DNA from: Hydractinia symbiolongicarpus
Lineage: Eukaryota > Cnidaria > Hydrozoa > Anthoathecata > Hydractiniidae
Reading direction: 5' to 3'
DNA: 64,000 nt
Assembly: GCF_029227915.1 (NCBI RefSeq)
Contig: NC_079881.1
Coordinates: forward strand, 7,688,001-7,752,000
Shown: positions 1 to 12,700 of the stretch, piece by piece
How positions within the stretch are numbered: the stretch's first letter is position 1
Layout of the letters: the number at the start of each line of letters is the position of its first letter
Notes under the pieces: generated by a model
The model's input: the letters and a program-made list of their open reading frames with translations, nothing else
Told to the model about the DNA's origin: nothing
The model's database searches: none
Translations under genes and position numbers: made by a program

Positions 1-357
1 ATTTATAAACTTAGGAGAGATGCAGTAAGGATCAAGCCTGAATGGTGTTGAAAAATTAAAGACATTATTAAATTTATTCACAATTTGATTTGAAAACCAT
101 TATGAAATGATGTTAATGTGTACCTTCTGGGCCCTTTTCATTTTACTGTATTTTTTCAATGTTGCCTCTGCTTTATTATATTTGTATCTTAGCGTTGTAT
201 TGATCTATGTAGCCAAGGCAGTTTTTTCCAATCCTTTAAGTACCAATTTCTCTTTCTTTCCAATAAGTTGCTAGTGAGTGCATTTTCAACATGTCCTACC
301 AATGTAAACAGAAACGTAAAAAGAATAAAATGTTGAAATCTTTTTAGATCAATAAAA
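1..357 (+). other. 5' flank of the dehydrogenase gene
   Basis: No gene is recognised here. Frame 1 reads about 16 codons from the window edge to a stop near position 51, which could be the end of a gene lying outside the window, but this is too short to support. A pyrimidine-rich run ending in AG at 346-347 looks like a splice acceptor ten bases before the ATG at 358. It could close a 5'UTR intron or accept a trans-spliced leader. Confidence 0.4.
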
Positions 358-1419
358 ATGAATGACTCTGTTCAATTATTTGACAAACAGTTGTCTATTG
401 TTACAAAGCCAGTACCAAAAGTCAACAATGCTGATGATGTGCTTATCAAAGTTGCATTCTCAGGTGTTTGCGGGACAGATCTACACATTTTGTCAGGTGA
501 ATTTCCTGCATCAAGTAAAGCAGTAACACTTGGTCACGAATTTTGTGGTGTTGTGCACAATATAGGTGATAACGTAAAACATGTTCAAATCGGCGATCGA
601 GTAGTCGTGAACCCAAATAGTCATTGCCATGTGTGCCAATATTGTGTAGATGGTCAACCACATTATTGTAAAGTGGGTGGTATCCGTTCGACAGTAGGCA
701 TTTGGAAAAATGGAGGATGGGCTAATTATTGTAGAGTTTCTGGCTCGTTGGTGTATAAATTGCCAGATCAAGTTCCTCTACAGAAAGCAGTGTTTATTGA
801 ACCATTTTCATGTATTGCCAGAGGTTTTACGAATTTGGGAGATATCAAACCTGAAGCAAACATCTTGGTTTGTGGTGCAGGCATTATTGGTTTGTTATGG
901 TCTTCTTTGCTGCATTTTAAAGGTCATCGTAACATCGTAGTTACTGAAATCACAGAAAATAGACGTTCCATGGTTGTCAACTTGAAGCTTGGCATAAAGG
1001 TTGTACATCCTGATCATTTGGCTGGTCAACACCGTGAAGCTGTTAGAACAGAGAATGATGATTGGGGCTTTGATGTTATTATTGACTGCACAGGTGCCCC
1101 CAAAGCAATAGAACAATCGTTTGCTTGGTTACGTAGAGGAGCAAAGTTTTTAATATTTGGATGTTGTCCGAAAGAATCAAAAATCGAACTAAATCCATTT
1201 GACATTTACAACAAGGAACTAAGATTGATTGGGTCTTTAATAAACCCATTTACATTCCCAACGGCCTTGGCTTTAGTAAGGGACATGCAGCCTTACTTGG
1301 ATTATGAAAAGCTTGGAGTAAGAACCTATCAACTTCATGATTACCCTGCAGCATTAAAAGCTTTGCAGTCAGGCTTAGTATCAAAAGCCATCTTTGAAAT
1401 TGATTCTAGCAGGGAGTAA
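358..1419 (+). CDS. Zinc-dependent medium-chain alcohol/polyol dehydrogenase
   Basis: This 353-residue single-exon ORF has the full length usual for the zinc MDR family (sorbitol, threonine and alcohol dehydrogenases), cytosolic NAD(P)-dependent oxidoreductases. Seen in the sequence: a GroES-like N-terminal half with catalytic-zinc ligands C38 (GVCGTD), H60-E61 (GHE) and E148 (IEPF); a structural-zinc lobe with C90, C93, C96 and C104; and a Rossmann half with the nucleotide motif GAGIIG at 173-178. All zinc ligands are present, so an active enzyme is expected. The start at 358 is the first in-frame ATG after a splice-acceptor-like TTTTTAG. An ATTAAA polyadenylation signal lies at 1506-1511. 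The substrate cannot be read from sequence; a polyol or sorbitol dehydrogenase-like role is an inference. The lack of introns stands out among intron-rich neighbours and could reflect an old retrocopy or simple intron loss. Confidence 0.88.
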   Translation: MNDSVQLFDKQLSIVTKPVPKVNNADDVLIKVAFSGVCGTDLHILSGEFPASSKAVTLGHEFCGVVHNIGDNVKHVQIGDRVVVNPNSHCHVCQYCVDGQPHYCKVGGIRSTVGIWKNGGWANYCRVSGSLVYKLPDQVPLQKAVFIEPFSCIARGFTNLGDIKPEANILVCGAGIIGLLWSSLLHFKGHRNIVVTEITENRRSMVVNLKLGIKVVHPDHLAGQHREAVRTENDDWGFDVIIDCTGAPKAIEQSFAWLRRGAKFLIFGCCPKESKIELNPFDIYNKELRLIGSLINPFTFPTALALVRDMQPYLDYEKLGVRTYQLHDYPAALKALQSGLVSKAIFEIDSSRE

Positions 1420-2071
1420 AATAGTATTCTTTTTTAATATTTAAAAATCTTTGTTGGATGATTTTTACATAAATGTTTTTTTGACAATGTTTTTTAATTT
1501 TTTTTATTAAAGCATTCTTGTTGTATGTAGTTTTCAAAAATTGTATTGTTTCCTGTCTTCATTCGCCATTATATTTACAGAACTGGCTGCAAAGTTCATG
1601 TAACTTTTAACACTACATGGAACATCATTTACTAGAATTTTTCAATAAGGCTTTACAATAAAGTACAACCTCCTTCAGGCTTCACAATGAAAACTTTAAA
1701 TTCGTTTCATAAAATGTAACAAAGCTTTATAACAAAAACAGTTTTTATTAATTCTGGAGATGTTCACTGGTACAAAAGCCTTTTAATAGTTTTTTTGTGA
1801 AACTAAAAAAAAGTTTTTGTGATCTCATTGACAGGAAACAAAATTTTTGAGATGGTTTTTTATAGACTTGTATGTTGAATCACAACTGACTGTACAATAC
1901 AATAAGTGTACAATATTCTTTATAATAAAAACATTTATTGTAATACACTCTTCAATACATGCATATATATAATTTAATTTTTTTTAATTAATGAAATAGT
2001 CAAAAAACTAATAAAAAATGCATAAAAAAATAATCCAGCCTTCATTATTAGTTAATCAAAGGAAACATTAA
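1420..2071. other. 3'UTR and intergenic DNA after the dehydrogenase
   Basis: AT-rich sequence with many T homopolymers and an ATTAAA signal at 1506-1511. I see no coding potential or RNA gene. Confidence 0.5.
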
Positions 2072-2875
2072 GGCGTGAGCATAGGAAAAAAAATCAATTT
2101 TTAAAAATACTTTTTTTTTTAAACAATTTGATGATTTTTAATGGTACAAATGTATTTAAGTTACCTTTTTTTCTAAAAAAAATAATTACTTTTTGCTATG
2201 CGATAAAGATCAAATATTTGTTCCCACATTATCACCTTGGGTAACAATGTTTTCTACTCCATTATATGAGTGAACACATAAACCTTAGCTAATACACGTT
2301 ACCATGTAACCAATTATTTATGCAAAAATATAAGATTTCTATTAAAAACTTTGAGGTTTTTTTCACAGTGTTATTTTTTTAAGAGAGTTTCTTCTACGTT
2401 TTAAACCTCTTTTACAAAACTATAAAAGCTCTGAGGTTAAGAGCACGCTTAGTATGGAGATGAATGTTTGATCCAAAAACAATTTTTTATTTTACGAGTT
2501 TAAGCAGTACGCGAGTTATAATGAGGTTAAAAATTGTGGAAAAAATGTAATACTAAATATCTCCAAATATAAAAAAATTTTAAGAAAAAATTTAAAAATC
2601 GTTTTTAGATTAATGTTTTGTCATCCCAAAAACAGCAAACAGCAAACAGGTAAAATGAGATCGGTAAATGGGAATGGGATCTCATTTGTAGGACAGGGGT
2701 TGTTTTTTATCCGTGTCTTTTAAACCTTCACACTTTATTTTTTCTTAAAATATTTATACTATTACATAGAAAATCATACAAGCTTTTTAAAAATATATGC
2801 ATAAATTTATGAAAATAAAGTTTCTGTGAATTTATGGCATTTTAAAATGTCACAGTTTTTTAGTATACTCACGCC
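2072..2875. mobile_element. Non-autonomous DNA transposon (MITE) with TTAA target duplication
   Basis: The ends are inverted: the left end reads GGCGTGAGCATA and the complement of the right end reads GGCGTGAGTATA, after which both become A-rich. TTAA lies directly outside each end (2068-2071 and 2876-2879). The interior is non-coding and AT-rich. TTAA duplication is characteristic of the piggyBac and Kolobok superfamilies. The GG terminus does not match the usual piggyBac CCC start, so Kolobok-like is my tentative choice. No transposase is present, so movement would need one supplied in trans. Confidence 0.7.
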
Positions 2876-2879
2876 TTAA

Positions 2880-3745
2880 ATAAAATTTTCTTGCCATTTG
2901 ATGTGTTTAAAGCCAATGAAAAATGTAAACAGTAGGAGATATTTTATAGGCACTTTTAAAGAAAATTGTAGAAATACAATTGATTTTGCCTCTTACATCA
3001 TTCACATGTAGTTAGCATAGTGGGTATCATTATTTACTCTTTAATGCGCAATGAAAGGGATTAACCTTGCCTTCCCATCTCGTGTATGCTAGTTGGCAAA
3101 GTATACCACTAATTAATTATTTAGTTTCCAAATAATTGACAGCATATAAAGTAGTAAATTTAATGTATATGAAATGTGTAATGATCTTTAATTATGTATA
3201 AGGTGTTAAGTTGAAATACTGAAAGTGCAAATGATTAGTGAAACTTGGCATGAAAATAAAAATTCTAAATGAGTAGAAAAAAACCCTGAAAAAAGTCATT
3301 TTAAAGTATATGGTATATTTACAGACTCAGTGTTGTAGCAAATTTTTAAATTTCATAAACATTTTTTAACTTTATTTTTTTTATTAGGTATTTCTATATA
3401 AAATTTTTCTTGTTGATTAACAGCATTTTGAATTGCCTTTCAACAAGATATAATAAGTGACAGGTAAAGTATTAAAAGTTTTTTTATTTTTTTATTTTAA
3501 TTCCAGAATATTGTTTGCTTTGGTATGATATTGTTGAGATGAAAAAAAAAGCGTTTCAATTATCTATATTAAATAAAATGTTCTGATATTCATGCTTTTT
3601 CTGCATGAGAGTTGTTTTAAATTCAGGGGATTGTGTATTCTCAAAGGATAGAAATTTTTTTTTATCCTTGGAGTGAGACAGTAATCATGAAATAGTTTAC
3701 TTCTTTCTTGTAGTTTATTTATATACATAATATATATACAAAAAT
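2880..3745. other. Intergenic AT-rich DNA upstream of the phospholipase gene
   Basis: No gene or clear repeat seen. The last 300 bases before the ATG at 3746 would hold the promoter and 5'UTR of the phospholipase gene. No convincing TATA box or initiator could be assigned. Confidence 0.4.
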
Positions 3746-6700
3746 ATGGGTGCATCAGAGAGTATCATCATAATAGAACAAGATGCTGACGCAAACATTA
3801 GTCACGAGCTTATAAAAACATTTTCTTCTGAGAAATATCAAGATGTATTACGATTATATAAAGCTTTGCATCAAACCAACCATGAAAATTTTGTAGAAGA
3901 AAATTTATTGGTGAATGAAAACGAAGATAGTACAGAGTATTCGTACATAATTGTTTTAGTGAATAATCACAACCTTACTCATACTTTTAGTTTACAGCGG
4001 TTTGAAGATTGCGATGAAGCTAAAAAACGGTTTGAGTATGTGTGTTGTTGATTTATTATTACTAATTATCATCAACATAATCTAATAAGCAAAATATTTT
4101 TATCTCAATATAGACATCTTTTACAACATTTAAAAATATAACGTTGTATTTATAAAGTGGGTGTGAGGACAGGTATAATATATAAAGGGTGTTTATTTAC
4201 ACATTGATAGCATCGGCTTTGCTTTTCACATTATACTCTACTATACTAGTTTTTCTTAAACAACGGAAAAAAAAAGGCTTTTTTAGTTTTAGTAAAGAAA
4301 ATAACTCATAAGGGATATTGGTTCCAATGTGTATGATAAAATGTTTTTTTTAACAACACATTTACACATATAACATATAAAAAGCTCTAATCTTGCTTTA
4401 AATATTTACAAGTGTTTTTAATATTTTTTAGAGAGTTCTCAAGTGTATTGATGCCTTACATAGATACCTTTCCCAGCATATATACATCAAAGATTTTAAC
4501 ATCTCTAATCAAGCTACGAAGTACATATCCATCATGGGATACAAATAAGATAGCAACGCATTTGCATTTACCCGAAGTAAAGGAATTTAAGCCAAAAATA
4601 TCACTGAACAGACAACAGGTAGAATATTTTTTTTCATTTTGTTAAAAAAAATAAATTTTTTTTGATGGATATCTTGTTAGTTGTAAGCATAGTATGCATT
4701 GTAATTCTGTGTGACTTTTTCACCAATAGTAGTCCTACAATAGTGCTAGTAATTCAGACTAGTTCCGTTTTGCCGTTTTTTTAACTTAACAAAACACTTA
4801 TATCGTTCTCACGACACATAACATCTTGTTTTAAATATAATCGTTTAATTTTAGTGTAATATTTCCTTTTGTTGTTTACTGGAGAAAAGTATTATAAACC
4901 TTTTTTAATACATAAAAACAAAATAATATCCAATAAAAAACAATTAAAAAATTAGTTTAAATAATTAAATAATAAGTGCCACACAGAAATGATGTGATGA
5001 TTTCATTCATTCAACCACAAATGGTTGCAAACTATTTTTAATGTTTTTTATTGTTATATCTTCGGCTTCTTTTCACTTTTGCGATTGCACAAGTCCTACA
5101 GACTTCTTATGTGTCATTTTACTACATCAAATAATTGCTGACATGAGCTCATTTACCTTAAAAATACAATTTCAATTCATCAGCAAATCTAGAGTGCCAA
5201 TGCGAATTACGAAGGCTGTGTAACAAAATATACTGAGAATACATTTCAACCTGCAACTCTCTATTAAGACGTGTACTTAAAAGTTGTTATTCTTCGGTTC
5301 CATATCCTCCATGCAATGACTATTGCTTACTTTCTTGTGACCCCTATTTTATATAAAAAAAAATATTACATTTTATTGAGATGTTCTTCTCTTTCCAGAG
5401 TCAACACAATCGACAAGCGCTCGAGCAAATCAGTCGAGAGCAGCCAAGTTTTGCTCGTGATTTTTTCGGTGGAACACCTCTTCAATATTTCACTGAAAGG
5501 CATCCAGAACTTGTGTCTAACTTAATATCAACATTAGACTCGTTACATCAGACAGGTAGTTTTTTCTCCCGTCTTTTTAGAGGTCCCTACATCCTCTCTA
5601 TGTTACATAGCTTTAAGGTCTCCTCTCTTTAGCACTTCCTGGAAAACACATTTATATGACTAAGGAACTATTTTGTAAATTTTGTTTAAAATAAAGGACG
5701 GATAAGAAACAACAACTAATCGTATGGCCTGTGGGAAATATTTACACAAAATATAATTTTGATGACGTTAGTGATGACCTGTTCATAATGCAAAAAATAT
5801 TATTAAGCTATTGCGTATTTTGTGTAGGCCTTGAAAGGCAGATTAAAATCATATTTTTATAGGTTTATGCCTTTTGGACAAACAGTTAAGGAGATATTGA
5901 GGTTTTAAGGTTTTTAATGATATCAGTAACCTTTCTGTTCTAAAACAGGCGGGTTGGCTCAACTTTCTTAAAATGCCCCAATTTTGGTTAAAATATCCTG
6001 ATTTTGGTTTTAGGTCTTTTAAGTTACTCGGACTAGGATAAAGTTATTTGTGACCTCAAATCCAGAAGCACAATGCAATGTCTTAAATGATATTATATAC
6101 GGTATTGATGTCAGTCTCGATACAAGATTATGTAATGTTAAAATGGTTCCTCTGCTTTTGATGGCAGTAATATCTAGGTGTGTAGACTGTACTTTAAAAA
6201 AGTGGAACTTGTTAAGACTTTATAACTTCTTCTATTTGTTTTAGACCTATTGTTTTGCAATTAAACTGTTTTATTTTTTTTAAAGGAAAAGATCTTAAAG
6301 ATGGAATTGACAATATATCCAAATATTCCGAGTCTCCAATCCATGTGGCCATTCGACTGTCACAGGAAAGCGTTTTGAAGTTACTTCTTGAGAAAGGTGC
6401 TAATCCGTTCATTCCCTGCGGGCATGCCTATCCTGTCCATCTTGCGATGAAACATGACAGTAAGGGATGTTTGAAGTTGTTGCTTGAACACAACAAAGAG
6501 TGTTTAGCTCTGAGAGACAAGAAGTATGATGCACCTGTTTTACATTGGGCAAAAAGTTCAGATGTGAGTTCAGCTGCTCATTTTTTACCAAGATATATTT
6601 GACATATATTTTAGTTCTGACCTGTTTCTTTCAACATATATTTTAGTTTTGACCCTCTGTTTCTTTTAACATATACTTTAGTTCTGACCCTCTGTTTCTT

Positions 6701-9700
6701 TTAACATATACTTTAGTTCTGACTTATTTTATACTTCCTAATACAAGTATTTTCTATTATTGTACACTCGCTCTCTGGTTGTGAGCCAAAAATAGTAGTT
6801 GCTAGTAGTAAGGGGTGCTTTCCTGTGGGTATTTTTTTACAAGCCTATCTTACAAGATGCAACCCAGGGATGTATTGCACTTTTGTTTATGACTAATCTT
6901 GTTAAGACGTATTTCTTATTCTGAGTTAAGGGAAATAAATATACAAAATATTTATCGTTTCTCAGATACCTCTTTTTTATTTCTTTTTTATGAAAGATGA
7001 AAGCGTCAATATCATACTTTAAGACATTTTGACACACATATTTGTTATACAAGATGAGATAACATTATCTAGCAGTCATTTTTATAGCAGAAGGACAACA
7101 ACAAAAAAAACAAAAAATTTTTTTAGCGTTTTCTATAAAGCTATTTTAATCTAACTTTCAAAACAAATTGCTCGCATTCCTAAATAAGTACAGAAAGCAT
7201 TGATTGGGATTTCACCTATAAACGAATTAAAAATGTGGTTATGATTCTGCCAATCGCCCTGCATCCTTTGGCACAACATTCTGTCTTTGCATGAGGAAAA
7301 AGTTATATCTTGCAGACCTGAATTATTTTTGATTTATGATTAAATTTCTACGAAATAGCAAATGCGACATGTCTTCTGTCTTCTGAAAAAAGTGTGATAT
7401 GTTTATCCACTTTGTTTAGACATGCCATTGTCTGTGGAACTTTTCGGGTTAATTCTATGCTGACGACTAGTCTCTATAGTAATAATACCTAAATTCTATT
7501 CAAAATGGTAGCTGAATCTGTGTTTTGTGCTAGTAATGCACGAAATAGCCTGATATATGTATGAAGGTTGAAACTTTGAGGACCAGATTATGTATGATGT
7601 GCTTTTACAGGCTAAATGACCATGTGCAGCTTTAAGGGTAAATACTTATCTGACAAACTCATGGATTTATACACTTGTTGCGATTAGTATTAGTGTACCT
7701 GACCTGTTGTTTTTACTAGCTGATTGATGTGTTGGCACAGGAAAACCAGATCGATCTAAATGCTAGAAACAGTGATTCAGAAACAGCATTGCATGTAATG
7801 GTGAAAAGAAAGAGATTGTCTCCAACTATATCTTTAATATGTCATGGTGCAGACGTCAATGCAATAGGAAAAGACGGATTCACACCGCTGCATTATTCCA
7901 TCTTAGTAAGACTCTTGTTTTGTTTTTTTATCTTAGGATACTGTTCATCTAAACAATTTGTAATAAAGAAAACCTATGATGTATACCCTTGTTACAGTGG
8001 TGGGGTTAAGCGAATAACTGAGTACAACCTAGAAAGAAAATATAGGTCCATATAGATGCCTAGATATACATCTGGTCATACTACTCTGATAATCACTGGT
8101 AAATTAAAAATGTCAAATGTTTTGTTCTTCCTCTTAGTGTTTTTATAATTTTTTCAGTCACAATTTTTTCAAACTCTTAGTAATGTTGAAAATCTACGCT
8201 AACAGTCTTTTTCAGGAGAGCCGTGCGATCGCAGCGCACGCCTTGGTACACGTCTAAATCGTTTCAGCCATGTGATTAATCGCACGCCTGAAAAATGAAT
8301 ATTGAGTTTTCAACCTATAAAATCCATTTTGTAGCGTGCGATGACAGCCCTCGAAATAATTTTTGGAGAGTCGTCACACAAAACACGTGCAAATCATCGC
8401 ACACCTACTGAAATGTTCCTGAAAAAGACAGCGCTACCCACAATAATAATTTTTTAACTCTCACAGTAATTTTCTAATTCCCACCTACAGTAATTTTCTA
8501 ACTCTCACCCACAGTAATTTTCTAACTCTCACCCACAGTAATTTTCGTTTTTTCTAGCAAAGTGACATTGATATCGTCCGTGCATTGCTTTTTCTTGGAG
8601 CAGACAAACATATAAAAGACGATAAAGGCAAAACACCAGTTGATTATATTGATGAGAACTCAGAAAATTATCATGAAACTGTGGATTTGTTCAATTTGTT
8701 CAATTACGGTAAGGACTATATAATAAATCCTGAAAAAAAGTACCTGAAAAAAATCAAATTACTTTTAGTATTGGCTGGAAGTCTCACAGAAAGGTTCACT
8801 TATTAGTTGATTGCTTAATTTGTATGGTACCATACAAATGGTGCCATACAAAATTAAGAATAATTTTATGCAAAACTGTAGTTGCTGGTAATACCAATTC
8901 AAACGTTTATTCTTTCTATCTTTTTAATTAAACATGTTTCTACTATATACCACCAGCATGTAACAACAATTTGAAAATGATATAGGTTCAACACTTCATG
9001 CTGCTATATTTAGACATTGCGTTATTAATAATAAACATTCAGCAAAAATCCGAATCCTTTAAAACAGTATTATATTGTGACCAATAAATGTTTTAAAAGT
9101 TTACTAAGAAATTAAAATCAAAATGCAGTATGTGTGGTTTTTCTACTGAAAAATATTTAGGCGAACATAATTTTTGAATACGCCTCGAGTGATAAGTTTT
9201 TTGTTTCTCTAACACAACTAAAAATTACGGATTGTAAAAGAAATAAAATTATGTGTAGCGGATGACTCGCGAATCAAAAAATGTGCGAACTCACGTTTAT
9301 ATTTACCTTCCCCCTCCCCCTGAAATCAAAAATGATCAGGTATGCATCCCTTTACCAACAACACTTCTTCACTGCTAATATTTGTGCTGCTTCAACCCTG
9401 TATCTGAACTTTAGCGAGGAGGTTTGAGAACATGATGTAATTCCACTTGTTGCTCAGATAATTTCTTGGTTTCCGAAGAAGATAAACTGGCTTTGACAAT
9501 ACATGGAGGTTTAAGATGATCCGTGACTAATACAGTGTAGCTCTAATTTAATCGCTGTCTGTTAGTCAATTAAATAACCGGGGGTTATTACGTCGAATCA
9601 TAGTAATAACCCCATCCAAGTAAATTTTTTTACTTTATGCTAACAGGTGGGCAAGGATGCATGAAATAGTGATGCAGAAAATGTGTACGATGAGCTAGTG

Positions 9701-12700
9701 TAAAAGTAAAAGTTTTTCAAGATTGTCTGATATTGTTCGTTAACAAACCTCTTCTCCGCCCGCCTGTCTTTGGGATGGGGCGTAAAGTTATTGTCGCAAT
9801 TAGATAATCCAGTCTAAACAATACAACTAATATTTAATACACTGTCAATAATTGTTCTTGAGCTTTTTCATTTTTAGTAAAGCATTTACATTATGCGATA
9901 TTTTAACGTCAAGAGATTACCCCCGATAACTTTATTTTTTAGAACATATTGAACAACAAGTTTCGAAACCTCGAAGCGAATCGATTCTAAAAGGAAAGAC
10001 TGGTAACGAAGTTCTATTGACGTTAGATGGGGGTGGTATACGAGGGTTGATTCTTACTGAAATCTTACTTGTCATCGAAAGCCTCGCACGAAAGCCTATC
10101 TACGAGTTGTTTGATTGGGTCAGCGGTACAAGCACAGGATCTTATCTTGCCATGTCTCTGTCAATAGGTATGTGTGTCTCGATGTCTCAATATTAGGTAT
10201 GTGTGTCTCAATGTCTCAATGTTATGCTGTGTGTTCTGAATTTTTGAGATTTACAGCGTGGGGTCTGCTAGACCTTGAAAAAAAAAATAGTCGTCTTGGA
10301 GAGCTTGTGATATCTATTTGCAATGTTCTTGGCAATATCATTTTCTAGAAAAAACTTTGAAATATAAACATTCGCACAAACTTATCTATGATACGTTTTT
10401 AGTAAATCGTTAACCTCAGGTTATTTATAACCTTTCAGATACTTTTCTTTCTTTAAATTGAAATGTTTGACAAAATAAGACAAGTCGGGTTGTTGACATT
10501 TTTTATGGATGATAAGTCTGATATCAAATCTTATATAAACATGGATCTATAATTATTTTTGTGCAGGTTTTATATATTGAAGTCCTCCTATTAGCAATAC
10601 CGCTGTGTGTCTGTTCAAAATGGTTGCGCTACAGCTTTTTTTTGCACCACCCTGCCAAGTAATTTATTACTTTATGCTGGCAGGCGAACCAGGATGCACG
10701 AAATATCTATGCGAGAAATTAAATGAGGGGTGGATTTCCGTGGATTTTTCCACAGCTGGTCTATAATATAATACGAATACTATTACACATGCAGCCTTTT
10801 AAAAACATAAAATGTATAAAATTGCATTACCTTACCACAACAAGACGAAACTTCCAACGCAATTACTTCGTCCTATTTTTGATAGTATCTTTTGTAGCAA
10901 TGTTTATGAACTCACCTTTAGTGCAAAGCTTAGATCGATTTTGTGTACAAGAAGTATAAATAGGGATTGGTACTTAGAGTGCTATGTAATTCTCAAGGCC
11001 GATATATTTCTCTGTATTATATTCCAATTAAATCACCTTAACTTGAAAACGTTGTTTATTAGGACGAAGTGTTCGCTACTGTCAACGCGCTTACCTTCGA
11101 CTTGGAAGAAGTTCTTTCGTTGGTATCAGACCATATCCCACTGAAAAACTGGATAAATTTCTCATGGATGAATTTGGACATGATACTAAAATGGATGCGT
11201 TCGAATTTCCCAAGTAGGTGAAAACTTAGATTTATGTTCAGAAAACGGTGAGCAACATAGTAAGGGAAAGTCGTAACTTTTTACCCTAAGAAAAGCAGGC
11301 ACTATTACCCCCTCCCCCTCCCTCATGGTGGCACTTACTATGATAATTTCTGCCCTAATGGCGCGTAATATGGTAACTTTTTGCCCTAATGGCGCTTATT
11401 ATAACCATTTTTCCCCCTAATCGTGCTTAAAATGGTAGTTTTTGACCCAATGGCACTTACTATAGTATTTTATTTACTAACAGCGCTTAATAATTTTTTG
11501 CCCTAATGACGCGTAATATGGTACTTTTTTCTCTAATAGCGCTTAGCAAGCTTAAAGAAAACGAGTTAACAAATTAATTTAATATTGTAGTGACATTTTG
11601 TAACGTGTATTGACGTCTTTAGAAAATTAACGCAATGTTTGCTATTCGATATGCTTTACAACCTTTTCACACATGAGCATTTTCCCAATTCCAGGGTGAT
11701 GATTCCAGCCACTTTGGTGGACAGACGACCCGCCATGTTGCATTTGTTCCGAAATTACAACGCACCTTACGATGAGCATTATCAAATGAGAGATGCAAGA
11801 TTTCCAAGACCCCCAGTTCCTTCAGGTGAGCAAGAAAATCCTAATATTTCATGCATTACGTATCCTGACGACTTGCTATCTATATTTGACACAACTTTTG
11901 CGTTGGAAAGGAAGTGTTTTTACTTCAACACTAAGTACTTTTTATTGCGAAGGCTTAGTTGAATAATTTTCGCGAATTTTATCCAAACCCACTGAAATTT
12001 GTCTGCGCGAATATTCCTGGGAAGTCAATTCGCGAAAATAAATTTTTGCGAATTGAACTCAATAAAAACTTTGGAAAAACAAAAGGATTTTTGTGTTTTT
12101 TCTTCCCTAGTTTTTCTCGGTAAAACTAATGGCCAGCCTCTGTGATATGAGCAAAGTTCGGTTAAAAGCTCTCTTATGTCAATAAATAGACCTGATGACA
12201 TAAACTAAAATGGCGAAAAAATACTAGATTTGTGAAAATCATTTTTCGCAAAAAACGTTAAAATGACTTATTCGCGCAAAAAAAACTTGCGCGAAATAGC
12301 TCTGTATAATCAGGAAAATCAATCTTCACGAAATCTATTTTTTTCGACCTCACCAAAATAAGTCTTTATTAACTTGGTATCTACTGAGGAACTTGAGAGC
12401 GAATTGGAGGGTATGATTTTTAGGATTTTTAAACAACTTGTGTTATTTTTTATTTTAGATCAACTTACTTGGTTGGCTATTCGTAGTTCATGTTCAGCGC
12501 CGTCGTATTTTCGTTCGACAGGTCGATATTTAGACGGCGGATTAATCGCAAATAACCCGACACTTGACGCCATGTCGGAAATCCACAAACATGAGAAGTA
12601 TCTAAACCAACAGTCCAAGGAAAAGAAACCGACTGAGACGTCGAAAGTAAAAATCATCGTTTCCGTCGGTAAGTCGCTGCCGGAATTTCTTTGTCACATT

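Noticed and set aside
12460-12657. 65-codon minus ORF
   Set aside because: Complement of phospholipase exon 11.
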